Under the pieces are notes generated by a model. That model ran no database searches and had not been told where the DNA came from. It saw only the letters and a program-made list of their open reading frames with translations. Both the position numbers and the translations under genes were made by a program. From the NCBI GenBank assembly GCA_017620345.1, contig JAFZQP010000128.1, forward strand, positions 1 through 10,416: a stretch of 10,416 nucleotides of DNA, in the 5' to 3' direction. This DNA comes from Lachnospiraceae bacterium. GTDB taxonomy: Bacteria > Bacillota_A > Clostridia > Lachnospirales > Lachnospiraceae. Below, in pieces: positions 1 through 6,712 of this stretch. Every line of letters starts with the position of its first letter. Within the stretch, counting starts at the first letter, position 1.

Positions 1-153
1 AAGCTCTTTGGGTGTTTTGATATAGACGGTATTATCTTTCATATCTCCCAGCTTAAGAGGAGCTATCCAGGTATTATATGCAAGATCACTTACTTCGTAT
101 TCGATCCTTATTGATTCTTTTATCTCGTCCCATTTTGAAGCGAGTTCGTTCAT
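1..153 (-). CDS. dnaA: Chromosomal replication initiator DnaA (N-terminal part only)
   Basis: DnaA binds 9-bp boxes at the origin and, as an ATP-bound filament, opens the duplex and loads the replicative helicase. Only the first 51 codons lie in the window; the gene runs off the left edge. The translation starts MNELASKWDEIKESI and contains AYNTWIAPLKL at residues 26-36, the pattern of DnaA domain I (protein interaction and helicase-loading domain). The AAA+ and DNA-binding domains are outside the window. The start is the ATG at 153-151, with a GGAG (complement of 163-166) 9 bases upstream. A nearer upstream ATG at 156 is in another frame and stops at once. The gene diverges from rpmH across a region of DnaA boxes, as in Bacillus subtilis, which supports the call and suggests autoregulation by DnaA (inference). 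Confidence 0.93.
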   Translation of the reverse strand, partial: MNELASKWDEIKESIRIEYEVSDLAYNTWIAPLKLGDMKDNTVYIKTPKEL

Positions 154-202
154 CTCATGATTCTCCGTGCCTGATACATTATCATTAAAGCCACACTTAG
201 AT

Positions 203-231
203 AGTTTACTACAAAATAGGCTATATTTCAA
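203..231 (-). promoter_or_regulatory. Candidate sigma-A promoter of dnaA
   Basis: Read on the minus strand, TTGAAA (226-231; 5 of 6 to consensus) is followed after 17 bases by TAAACT (203-208; 4 of 6). Transcription would start near 196, leaving a leader of about 43 bases before the dnaA ATG. Position and spacing are good but the -10 is weak, so this is a candidate only. Confidence 0.45.
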
Positions 232-233
232 AC

Positions 234-264
234 AAATTTAGGGTATAAATCCACTAAATTTAGT
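234..264. repeat. Paired AAATTTAG repeats, one inside a 12-bp palindrome
   Basis: AAATTTAG occurs at 234-241 and again at 256-263, exactly 22 bases apart, close to two helical turns. The second copy sits in the perfect palindrome ACTAAATTTAGT (253-264). The pair lies just upstream of the candidate dnaA -35 box (minus strand), where a dimeric regulator could bind. In such AT-rich DNA chance is possible. Confidence 0.4.
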
Positions 265-327
265 ATAGGCCGGTTTTTTGCCATTTATGAGTGATTTTTA
301 AAAATTTGGGCAAAATATGAGATTTTT

Positions 328-359
328 TTATCAACAAATATGTTTCACGTTTATGAACA
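328..359 (+). promoter_or_regulatory. Two weak DnaA boxes
   Basis: TTATCAACA (328-336) and TTATGAACA (351-359) each differ from the box consensus TTATNCACA at one position, the sixth base (A for C). They share one orientation, are 23 bases apart, and precede the strong cluster at 405-458. Low-affinity boxes that respond mainly to ATP-DnaA are known in other origins; that role here is inference. Confidence 0.4.
341..356. promoter_or_regulatory. Degenerate parS-like half-site in the origin
   Basis: Bases 341-350 read TGTTTCACGT, identical to the first ten bases of the ParB target TGTTTCACGTGAAACA, which is present intact at 8155 and 8202. The second half is lost (12 of 16 matches overall). It overlaps the weak DnaA box at 351-359. 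Strong ParB binding needs both halves, so this is either a relic or a weak site. Confidence 0.35.
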
Positions 360-404
360 AAAACAGTTCCGAAAATATAAATGATAAGGTTATATATGTT
401 GTGG

Positions 405-458
405 TTATCCACATTGTATTTTTGATTTATCCACTAATTATCCACAATATGTGGAAAA
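405..458. promoter_or_regulatory. Cluster of four DnaA boxes
   Basis: Two perfect boxes TTATCCACA lie at 405-413 and 438-446 on the plus strand. TTATCCACT at 427-435 has one mismatch. TTTTCCACA lies on the minus strand at 450-458, also one mismatch, so the last two boxes point at each other with a 3-base gap. Four boxes in 54 bases in the dnaA-rpmH gap is the classic origin and dnaA autoregulation arrangement. The cluster ends 49 bases before the rpmH -35 element. Confidence 0.85.
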
Positions 459-507
459 ATTATGTATACTGACATAGGAAAAAGCCTTATTATACAAGTA
501 TTTTTTC

Positions 508-536
508 TTGACAACGATTGTCGCTTTTAATAGAAT
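508..536 (+). promoter_or_regulatory. Strong sigma-A promoter of rpmH
   Basis: A perfect -35 TTGACA (508-513) is followed after 17 bases by TAGAAT (531-536, 5 of 6 to TATAAT). Transcription should begin near 543, giving a leader of about 55 bases before the rpmH ATG. A near-consensus promoter fits a ribosomal protein gene. It is the only clear promoter upstream of the whole rpmH-rsmG run. Confidence 0.85.
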
Positions 537-597
537 ATGGATTGACGTTTTCCGACAGACATACGTTATTTTGTATGAAAAGGAGGTGTTTGCGGTT

Positions 598-732
598 ATG
601 AAGATGACATTTCAGCCTAAAAAAAGACAGAGAGCAAAAGTTCACGGCTTCAGAAGCAGAATGAGTACTCCCGGCGGACGCAAAGTTTTAAGGAGCAGAC
701 GTGCAAAGGGTAGAAAAGTTTTATCAGCATAA
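598..732 (+). CDS. rpmH: 50S ribosomal protein L34
   Basis: L34 is a small, very basic protein of the large ribosomal subunit. The product is 44 residues, the usual length. It begins [12 protein letters not shown], carries the L34 signature KVHGFRSRM at residues 14-22, and ends with the Arg/Lys-rich tail [11 protein letters not shown]. The start is the ATG at 598, placed 9 bases after a strong Shine-Dalgarno (AGGAGGTG, 581-588). An in-frame ATG at 604 would be too far from it, and the open frame back to a TTG at 508 merely reads through the promoter and leader. It is the first gene after the promoter at 508-536 and is followed at once by a terminator, so it is probably made in excess of the genes downstream. 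Confidence 0.97.
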   Translation: MKMTFQPKKRQRAKVHGFRSRMSTPGGRKVLRSRRAKGRKVLSA

Positions 733-740
733 ACGATAAG

Positions 741-764
741 GGCCACAAATTGTGGCCTTTTTTT
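741..764 (+). terminator. Intrinsic terminator or attenuator after rpmH
   Basis: GGCCAC (741-746) pairs with GTGGCC (752-757) around the short loop AAATT, followed directly by seven T (758-764). This is a compact rho-independent terminator 8 bases after the rpmH stop. No other promoter is evident before rnpA, so the terminator is probably leaky and sets the ratio of L34 to RNase P protein (inference). Confidence 0.85.
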
Positions 765-779
765 CTGTAGGCCGGTCGT

Positions 780-1118
780 ATGATTTTTACCGAAGGATTA
801 AAAAGCAGTTCGGATTTCTCAAAAGTTTATAAGGAAGGCCGATCGAAAGCCAATCGTTATCTGGTCATGTATGTCAGGGAAAACGGATCGGAAAAGAACA
901 GATTGGGAGTTTCGATAAGTAAAAAAGTCGGAAACTCCGTATACAGACATTATTTCAAAAGATGTGTTAAAGAAAGTTACAGGCTACACGAAGAGATGTT
1001 CAATAGTGGTTTGGACATCGTAGTCCTGGCGCGAACGGGCGCAAAGGGTATTAAGTACAGAGATATTGAGAGTGCACTGATGCACTTGATGAGAATAAAT
1101 AAGGTTTGTTTGAGATAA
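780..1118 (+). CDS. rnpA: Ribonuclease P protein component
   Basis: RnpA is the protein cofactor of RNase P; it helps the catalytic RNA bind precursor tRNA and remove the 5' leader. The 112-residue length is normal. Family features are the early FTEGLKSSSDFSKVYKEG segment (residues 3-20), which contributes to the leader-binding cleft, and RLGVSISKKVGNSV (41-54) followed by RHYFKRCVKESYR (56-68). The canonical RNR motif (RNRIKR in B. subtilis) reads R56-H57-Y58-F59-K60-R61 here, so its second Arg is missing. The ATG at 780 lies only 15 bases past the rpmH terminator and has no convincing Shine-Dalgarno, so expression is probably low. The stop abuts the yidD start directly. Confidence 0.95.
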   Translation: MIFTEGLKSSSDFSKVYKEGRSKANRYLVMYVRENGSEKNRLGVSISKKVGNSVYRHYFKRCVKESYRLHEEMFNSGLDIVVLARTGAKGIKYRDIESALMHLMRINKVCLR

Positions 1119-1337
1119 ATGATATTGATGAAAAGATTTCTTCTTTCAGGTATCAGATTTTATCAGAAATACATATCAGGTTTAAAGAGAACAAAATGTC
1201 CTTATTTCCCATCCTGTTCGGAGTATGGCTATGAGGCGATAGAAAAGTGGGGCCCTTTAAAAGGGAGCCTTCTTGCCTTGTGGAGAATACTTCGCTGTAA
1301 TCCCTTTTCAAAAGGCGGTTACGATCCTGTCCCTTAA
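1119..1337 (+). CDS. yidD: Membrane protein insertion efficiency factor YidD
   Basis: YidD is a small membrane-associated protein that aids YidC-dependent insertion of inner-membrane proteins; its mechanism is poorly known. At 72 residues it has the family size. It shows the diagnostic order IRFYQKYIS (residues 12-20), [10 protein letters not shown] (27-36), then the tail [16 protein letters not shown] with the conserved Cys residues. An amphipathic N-terminal helix is likely. The ATG at 1119 touches the rnpA stop (TAAATG), suggesting translational coupling. The in-frame ATG at 1128 gives 69 residues and fits the usual YidD beginning (MKR...) at least as well; neither start has a strong Shine-Dalgarno. 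It lies immediately before yidC, its functional partner. Confidence 0.93.
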   Translation: MILMKRFLLSGIRFYQKYISGLKRTKCPYFPSCSEYGYEAIEKWGPLKGSLLALWRILRCNPFSKGGYDPVP

Positions 1338-1352
1338 TTCCCTGTAATTTAT

Positions 1353-1360
1353 AGGAGGAA
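1353..1360 (+). promoter_or_regulatory. Ribosome binding site selecting a TTG start for yidC
   Basis: AGGAGGAA ends 6 bases before TTG 1367. No ATG lies in frame at a usable distance, and the next candidate, GTG 1376, is too far away. This site therefore supports TTG as the real yidC start. Confidence 0.8.
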
Positions 1361-1366
1361 CATATT

Positions 1367-2707
1367 TTGTACGGTGTGATTTTGACACAGTATGACGGTA
1401 AGATCCTTGGGCCGATCGCTATAGTTCTCGGATGGATCCTTGACAAGATATTCTTTATTCTTGACAAGATCAATTTTCCGAATGCAGCCCTGGCCATCAT
1501 ACTGTTTACTATTGTCATTTATCTTTTGCTGACGCCTCTTACGATCAAACAGCAGAAGTTCTCGAAGCTTTCTGCCAAGATGAATCCGGAGATTCAGGCG
1601 ATCCAGGCAAAATATAAAGGAAAGAAAGACCAGGCATCAATGGCGGCAATGAATGAAGAGACGCAGGCCGTTTATAAGAAATACGGCGTATCTCCTTCCG
1701 GAAGCTGTGTTCAGCTGATCATTCAGATGCCTATACTGTTTGCACTTTATCGTGTTATCTATTCAATTCCCGCTTATGTTACACAGGTAGGAAATACTTT
1801 CAGGGTTCTTGCCGAAAAGATCGTCAGTCAGGATGGCGGACAGTTCATAATCAATGCCAATGCGGATGAGCTTAAAAGTGTTGCTTCAGCGGTATCCCAG
1901 TACAGCAAGAATTTTGAGAGCGGTGACATCACAAACGGGATCATCGATGTACTCAATAAAGTGTCGTCTTCGGATATGCTCACTCTGGCAAAGCACTATG
2001 ATCTGTCAGGTCTTCAGTATAACGGACAGAATATCATCAGTACTTTTGATAATGCCGGAAACGTGATAAGCAAAGGCCTTATTGATACGTATAACAATTT
2101 CATCGGCCTTAACATCGCGAACTCACCTAAGTATTACATCACAGACGGATTCTTCGGAACGGGTTCCAAACTGCTTGCGATCGCTGCTGTTTTGATCCCT
2201 GTTCTTTCGGCACTCACTCAGTGGATCAACACAAAACTCATGCCCCAGGCGGCAACTTCGGATGATGACAAGTCCAATGCGATGGCTGCATCGATGAAAT
2301 CAATGAACATCATGATGCCGCTCATGTCACTTGTCTTTGTGTTCTCGCTTCCTATAGGTATGGGTATCTACTGGATAGCCGGTGCCGTAGTCAGAAGCGT
2401 GCAGCAGATATTCATCAATAAACATATCGATAAGATGGATATTGATTCGATAATCGAAAAGAACAAGGAAAAGCTTGAGAAGCAGATCGAAAAAAAGAGC
2501 GGTGTAACCGGAGCTGCACTTAATTCCGCGGCAAGGATGTCAACAAAGACTCTTTCGGAGAAGAGCCACACTTCCACTCTTTCCAATGAAGAGAGGGAAG
2601 AAGCTCTCAAGAAGTCCACGGAATACTACAACAAGGGTGTCAAGCCCGGAAGCCTTGCAGCAAAGGCAAATATGGTAAAGATGTTTAACGAGAAGAATAA
2701 CAAGTAA
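1367..2707 (+). CDS. yidC: Membrane protein insertase YidC/OxaA/SpoIIIJ family
   Basis: YidC inserts and folds membrane proteins, alone or with SecYEG. The 446 residues hold an N-terminal hydrophobic stretch (about 14-33), core helix 1 (41-60, ending PLTIKQQKFSKL), a charged cytoplasmic hairpin (61-107), core helix 2 with QMPILFALYRV (120-130), an extracytoplasmic loop of about 127 residues (139-265), then helices at about 267-288, 314-331 and 332-350 with LPIGMGIYWIAG. A charged tail of about 95 residues follows, possibly ribosome-binding. No lipobox is visible, unlike B. subtilis SpoIIIJ. The groove Arg of the family (R73 in SpoIIIJ) aligns with Tyr52. The start is TTG, preceded by a strong Shine-Dalgarno. 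The protein is longer than Bacillus YidC (about 260 residues), mostly because of the loop and tail. Confidence 0.95.
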   Translation: MYGVILTQYDGKILGPIAIVLGWILDKIFFILDKINFPNAALAIILFTIVIYLLLTPLTIKQQKFSKLSAKMNPEIQAIQAKYKGKKDQASMAAMNEETQAVYKKYGVSPSGSCVQLIIQMPILFALYRVIYSIPAYVTQVGNTFRVLAEKIVSQDGGQFIINANADELKSVASAVSQYSKNFESGDITNGIIDVLNKVSSSDMLTLAKHYDLSGLQYNGQNIISTFDNAGNVISKGLIDTYNNFIGLNIANSPKYYITDGFFGTGSKLLAIAAVLIPVLSALTQWINTKLMPQAATSDDDKSNAMAASMKSMNIMMPLMSLVFVFSLPIGMGIYWIAGAVVRSVQQIFINKHIDKMDIDSIIEKNKEKLEKQIEKKSGVTGAALNSAARMSTKTLSEKSHTSTLSNEEREEALKKSTEYYNKGVKPGSLAAKANMVKMFNEKNNK

Positions 2708-2719
2708 TCGGAGGAGATC

Positions 2720-3427
2720 ATGGAATATATTGAATTTACCGGAAAAACAGTTGATGATGCTATCACGGAGGCATGCCAGAAGTTTACGATCACAAGTGAC
2801 CGTCTTGAATATGAAGTTATCGAAAAGGGTACGGGTGGCATATTCGGGTTTGCCGCAAAGCCCGCAATAATAAAGGCGAGGGTGTTCGATCCCAATGCTC
2901 CGAAGGAGGAAGCTCCCAAAGCCGAGGAGACAAAGAAGGAAGTTAAGGAGGAAGCGGTATCAACAGCTTCCGAAGCAGCTGTTCCGGCAGCGGATCCTAA
3001 GGAATTCCTCGGAAAAGTGTTTGCGGCCATGAACATGGATGTCAACATCGCGGTTGAAACTGTTGAAAATGAGATGAACATTGAACTGTCGGGTGATGAC
3101 ATGGGTGTTCTTATCGGAAAGAGAGGTCAGACTCTCGATTCGCTTCAGTATCTTACCAGCATCGTGGTTAACAAAGGACGCAAAGAATACATCAGGGTTA
3201 AGGTAGATACCGAGAACTACAGATCAAGACGCAGGGAAACTCTTGAGAACCTTGCCAAGAACCTTGCATATAAGGCAAAGAGAACAAAGAATCCGGTATC
3301 ACTCGAACCGATGAATCCTTATGAAAGAAGGATCATACATTCGGCACTTCAGAATGACAAATATGTCACGACTCATTCGGAAGGTGAGGATCCTTACCGT
3401 AAAGTAATCATCACACCGGTAAAATAA
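2720..3427 (+). CDS. jag: RNA-binding protein Jag/KhpB (Jag_N, KH and R3H domains)
   Basis: Jag, also called KhpB or EloR, is an RNA-binding protein usually encoded beside yidC. In streptococci and other Firmicutes it is linked to cell elongation and small RNA binding, often as a partner of KhpA. Three parts are visible in 235 residues. Residues 1-54 form the Jag_N domain (FTGKTVDDAI, then GTGGIFGFAAKPA). Residues 57-93 are a Lys/Glu/Ala-rich, probably disordered linker. A KH domain follows with its GxxG loop as GKRG (133-136, in LIGKRGQTLDSLQYL), then an R3H domain with R203-R204-x-x-H207 in PYERRIIH. The ATG has a strong Shine-Dalgarno (GGAGGAG, 2710-2716) 12 bases after the yidC stop, and the stop is one base from mnmE. 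Confidence 0.95.
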   Translation: MEYIEFTGKTVDDAITEACQKFTITSDRLEYEVIEKGTGGIFGFAAKPAIIKARVFDPNAPKEEAPKAEETKKEVKEEAVSTASEAAVPAADPKEFLGKVFAAMNMDVNIAVETVENEMNIELSGDDMGVLIGKRGQTLDSLQYLTSIVVNKGRKEYIRVKVDTENYRSRRRETLENLAKNLAYKAKRTKNPVSLEPMNPYERRIIHSALQNDKYVTTHSEGEDPYRKVIITPVK

Positions 3428-3428
3428 T

Positions 3429-4808
3429 ATGAATACAGATACTATAGCAGCAATTGCTACGGGGATGACACCATCCGGTATCGGAATAATCAGGATCAGC
3501 GGAGAGGATGCATTTAAAGTTGCATCCTCTGTTTTTCTCAAAAAAAACGGACAGGCCCTGGCTGAATATGAGAACAGGCGGGCTCATTTCGGTTACATTC
3601 ATGACAAAGACACAGTGATCGATGAAGTCATTCTTCTCATATTCGTGAAGCCTTTCAGTTATACCGGTGAAAATACCGTGGAGATACAGTGTCACGGCGG
3701 TATCCTGATGATGAAGAAGATACTTGATCTGTGCATCCGCTCCGGAGCAAGGCCTGCCGAGCCCGGTGAATTTACGAAACGCGCATTTCTGAACGGTAAG
3801 ATCGATCTGTCGGAAGCGGAAGCGGTTATGGATGTCATTTCTTCCAAAAACGATCTGGCACTTAAGAATTCTGTCAGTCAGCTGCGCGGATCATTATATG
3901 AGAAGATCACCGGCATCAGGGAAGAGATCCTGTATGAAACGGCATTTATAGAATCGGCACTTGATGATCCGGAGCATTTCGATCTTACGGGATATCCCGA
4001 AAAGCTTTCGGTCAAACTGCTTCATATACTTCGTGAGCTTGAAAAGCTCTCGGACAGTTTCGATGACGGAAGAATGCTTTCCGAAGGTGTGAGGACTGTC
4101 ATACTCGGGAAACCGAATGTCGGAAAATCATCACTTCTCAATATTCTTGCGGGATCGGAACGTGCTATCGTTACGGAGATAGCCGGAACCACGAGGGATG
4201 CCATCGAAGAGAACATCAGTATCGGAGGTGTGCTCCTTCATGTTATTGATACAGCGGGAATCCGGCAGTCGGAGGATATCGTTGAACAGTTAGGTGTCAA
4301 AAAGGCGATGGATATAGCCAAGGATGCCGATCTTGTGATCATGGTCGTTGATTCTTCGGAAACAATATCTTCCGAAGATGAGGAGATTCTCTCATTCATC
4401 AAAAAAAATGACAGGAAATGTGTCATTCTCCTAAACAAGAGTGATCTCGGTAGCATCATAGGTCCCGAGGAGATAGCATGTTATACGAACAACCCTGTCA
4501 TCATGATATCCGCAAAGGATGAGACCGGTATTGATAAGCTGAAGGAATTCATTGTAAATGAATTTTCGAAAGGATATCTTAAATACAACGATGAGATATT
4601 CATTTCAAATGCTCGTCAGAAGGATGCATTAAGCCGTGCGATCAGCTCTCTTCTTTGTGTGGCAAAGAGCATTACCGAGAATATGCCTGAGGATTTCTAT
4701 TCCATAGATCTTACCGCAGCATATGAATCCCTTGGAAATATCATCGGTGAACAGGTTGATGATGATGTAATAGAAGAGATCTTCTCGAAGTTTTGTATGG
4801 GTAAATAA
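3429..4808 (+). CDS. mnmE: tRNA modification GTPase MnmE (TrmE/ThdF)
   Basis: MnmE works with MnmG to build the 5-carboxymethylaminomethyl (or aminomethyl) group on wobble uridine 34 of certain tRNAs, using GTP, a folate one-carbon donor and FAD. At 459 residues it is full length. The N-terminal folate-binding domain (1-118) has [20 protein letters not shown] and [14 protein letters not shown]. The GTPase domain inserted in the helical domain has G1 GKPNVGKSS (227-235), a K-loop/G2 TEIAGTTRD (249-257), G3 DTAG (274-277), G4 NKSD (336-339) and G5 SAK (361-363). The C-terminus is FCMGK with the conserved Cys456 (usually CIGK). The ATG lies one base past the jag stop with no clear Shine-Dalgarno, so translation is probably coupled to jag. 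mnmG follows directly. Confidence 0.97.
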   Translation: MNTDTIAAIATGMTPSGIGIIRISGEDAFKVASSVFLKKNGQALAEYENRRAHFGYIHDKDTVIDEVILLIFVKPFSYTGENTVEIQCHGGILMMKKILDLCIRSGARPAEPGEFTKRAFLNGKIDLSEAEAVMDVISSKNDLALKNSVSQLRGSLYEKITGIREEILYETAFIESALDDPEHFDLTGYPEKLSVKLLHILRELEKLSDSFDDGRMLSEGVRTVILGKPNVGKSSLLNILAGSERAIVTEIAGTTRDAIEENISIGGVLLHVIDTAGIRQSEDIVEQLGVKKAMDIAKDADLVIMVVDSSETISSEDEEILSFIKKNDRKCVILLNKSDLGSIIGPEEIACYTNNPVIMISAKDETGIDKLKEFIVNEFSKGYLKYNDEIFISNARQKDALSRAISSLLCVAKSITENMPEDFYSIDLTAAYESLGNIIGEQVDDDVIEEIFSKFCMGK

Positions 4809-4828
4809 TTTTGACTGATGGAGTCAAT

Positions 4829-6703
4829 ATGATAGAGACTACATATACGGAAAAATACGATGTTATAGTTGTAGGTGCCGGTCATGCCGGATGTGAGGCA
4901 GCACTCGCATCAGCAAGACTAGGACTGGAGACTGTCGTATTTACCGTGAGTGTCAATTCAATAGCACTTATGCCTTGTAATCCCAACATTGGCGGAAGTT
5001 CAAAGGGGCATCTTGTAAGAGAGATCGATGCACTTGGCGGAGAGATGGGTAAGAATATAGATAAGACATTTATCCAGTCCAAGATGCTCAATATCTCAAA
5101 AGGCCCTGCTGTTCATTCACTTCGCGCCCAGGCAGACAAGGCCGATTACTCAATGACGATGCGGCAGGTCCTGGAAAATCAGGATCATCTTACGATCAAG
5201 CAGGCTGAAGTATGCGAACTGATCGTTGAGGATGAAACCGTAAAGGGAGTAAAGATATTCACCGGCGGTACATTTTATGCAAAAGCAGTTGTACTTTGTA
5301 CCGGAACATATCTTCGCGCAAGATGTCTGTGCGGTGAGGCGATCACTTATACCGGACCGAACGGGCTTATGGCAGCCAATCATCTGACGCAGAGCTTGAT
5401 TGATAACGGAATAGAGATGTTCCGATTCAAGACCGGAACTCCTGCCCGGATTGATAAGCGTTCGATCGATTTTTCCAAAATGGAGGAACAAAAGGGAGAC
5501 GATAAAGTTGTTCCGTTCTCTTTTTCAACCGATCCGGATTCTGTTACCAGGGATCAGGTCAGTTGTTACCTGACATACACGAATGAAGAAACACATAAGA
5601 TAATAAGAGCCAATCTTGACAGGTCTCCATTATATGCCGGAGTCATTGAAGGTACCGGTCCGAGGTATTGTCCTTCGATCGAAGATAAAGTCGTAAGGTT
5701 TGCGGAAAAGAAAAGACATCAGCTCTTTGTTGAACCGGAAGGTCTTCATACAAACGAGATGTACATTTCCGGAATGTCGTCTTCTCTTCCGGAGGATGTT
5801 CAGATCGCGATGTACAGAACGGTTCCCGGCCTGGAGAACTGTAAGATTGTCAGAAATGCATATGCAATCGAATATGACTGCATCAATCCGATACAGTTAA
5901 AACATACACTTGAGTTCAAAAAGATCAGGGGGCTGTTTGCCGGAGGGCAGTTTAATGGAAGTTCGGGATATGAGGAAGCCGGAGCACAGGGTCTCGTCGC
6001 CGGGATCAATGCCGCGATGTACTGCCTTGGAAGAGACTATCTTGTGATAGACAGATCGGAAGGATATATAGGTGTACTTATCGATGATCTTGTTACGAAA
6101 GAGACTCATGAACCATACAGGATGATGACATCCCGTTCGGAATACAGACTTCTACTTCGTCAGGACAATGCAGATCTGAGACTTCGGAGAAAAGGTTATG
6201 AAGTCGGACTGATAAGTGAGGATCAGATCAAGGCACTCGAGAAGAAAGAGTCACTTATCAGGGAAGAGATTGAAAGACTCAAGACAACATATGTAGGTAA
6301 CAATACAAAGGTTCAGGAACTTCTCAGATCCAATGACAGTTCTCTGTTAAAATCGGGAACTCCTCTCTCGGAACTGATATGCAGACCGGAACTTGATTAT
6401 GATCTTATAGCACCGATCGATGAAAACAGGCCCGATCTTCCTGATGATGTTAAGGAACAGGTGAATATCAATATCAAGTATGAAGGATATATAGACAGGC
6501 AGTTAAAACAGGTAGAGTCATTCAAAAAACTCGAAGCCAAAAAGCTGTCTGAAGATATTGATTATTCAAAGATCAAAGGATTGAGACTTGAAGCGGCTTC
6601 AAAACTTGATATGTATAAACCAATATCCATAGGTCAGGCTTCAAGGATATCCGGTGTCAGTCCCGCCGATATATCTGTTCTTCTTGTTTATCTCGGAAAG
6701 TGA
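4829..6703 (+). CDS. mnmG: tRNA uridine-5-carboxymethylaminomethyl modification enzyme MnmG (GidA)
   Basis: MnmG is the FAD-dependent partner of MnmE in wobble-uridine tRNA modification. From ATG 4829 it has 624 residues, the normal size. Visible motifs in order: the FAD dinucleotide fold [19 protein letters not shown] near the start; [48 protein letters not shown] with the catalytic-type Cys; [31 protein letters not shown]; and [20 protein letters not shown], with the MnmE- and tRNA-binding region after that. I chose ATG 4829 because GGAG at 4820-4823 sits 5 bases before it. A TTG at 4811 would add six residues but has no Shine-Dalgarno and nearly touches the mnmE stop. It belongs to the mnmE-mnmG-rsmG run. 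Confidence 0.96.
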   Translation: MIETTYTEKYDVIVVGAGHAGCEAALASARLGLETVVFTVSVNSIALMPCNPNIGGSSKGHLVREIDALGGEMGKNIDKTFIQSKMLNISKGPAVHSLRAQADKADYSMTMRQVLENQDHLTIKQAEVCELIVEDETVKGVKIFTGGTFYAKAVVLCTGTYLRARCLCGEAITYTGPNGLMAANHLTQSLIDNGIEMFRFKTGTPARIDKRSIDFSKMEEQKGDDKVVPFSFSTDPDSVTRDQVSCYLTYTNEETHKIIRANLDRSPLYAGVIEGTGPRYCPSIEDKVVRFAEKKRHQLFVEPEGLHTNEMYISGMSSSLPEDVQIAMYRTVPGLENCKIVRNAYAIEYDCINPIQLKHTLEFKKIRGLFAGGQFNGSSGYEEAGAQGLVAGINAAMYCLGRDYLVIDRSEGYIGVLIDDLVTKETHEPYRMMTSRSEYRLLLRQDNADLRLRRKGYEVGLISEDQIKALEKKESLIREEIERLKTTYVGNNTKVQELLRSNDSSLLKSGTPLSELICRPELDYDLIAPIDENRPDLPDDVKEQVNINIKYEGYIDRQLKQVESFKKLEAKKLSEDIDYSKIKGLRLEAASKLDMYKPISIGQASRISGVSPADISVLLVYLGK

Positions 6704-6712
6704 TATTGCGAT

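Larger units (their letters stand above)
154..507. other. oriC: Replication origin region (dnaA-rpmH intergenic, oriC candidate)
   Basis: This non-coding stretch between the divergent dnaA and rpmH genes is strongly AT-rich and holds clustered DnaA boxes, so it is very likely all or part of the chromosomal origin. Contents from left to right: the dnaA leader and promoter; two AAATTTAG repeats, the second within a 12-bp palindrome (253-264); an AT palindrome at 294-305 (five T then five A at its core); weak DnaA boxes at 328-336 and 351-359; a half parS-like sequence at 341-350; the four-box cluster at 405-458. In B. subtilis the origin is bipartite, with the unwinding site on the far (dnaN) side of dnaA. 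The true melting site could therefore lie outside this window. Confidence 0.75.

Noticed and set aside
198..222. DnaA-trio origin element (repeated TAG-like triplets) on the minus strand
   Set aside because: Only about two triplets (TAGTAA) are present and they are not next to a DnaA box.
438..470. A second rpmH promoter with -10 TATACT at 465-470
   Set aside because: No acceptable -35 lies 16-18 bases upstream, and the region is taken by DnaA boxes.
508..597. Upstream extension of the rpmH frame from a TTG at 508
   Set aside because: It starts at the -35 element itself and reads through the promoter and Shine-Dalgarno. L34 length and the ribosome site support ATG 598.
2626..3102. Antisense open frame of 158 codons across the yidC end and jag
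   Set aside because: It overlaps two clearly identified genes, and its Ser/Ala-rich translation mirrors their Lys/Glu-rich codons. No start signal was seen.
4811..4828. TTG start of mnmG six codons upstream
   Set aside because: No Shine-Dalgarno precedes it, while ATG 4829 has GGAG at a 5-base spacing.
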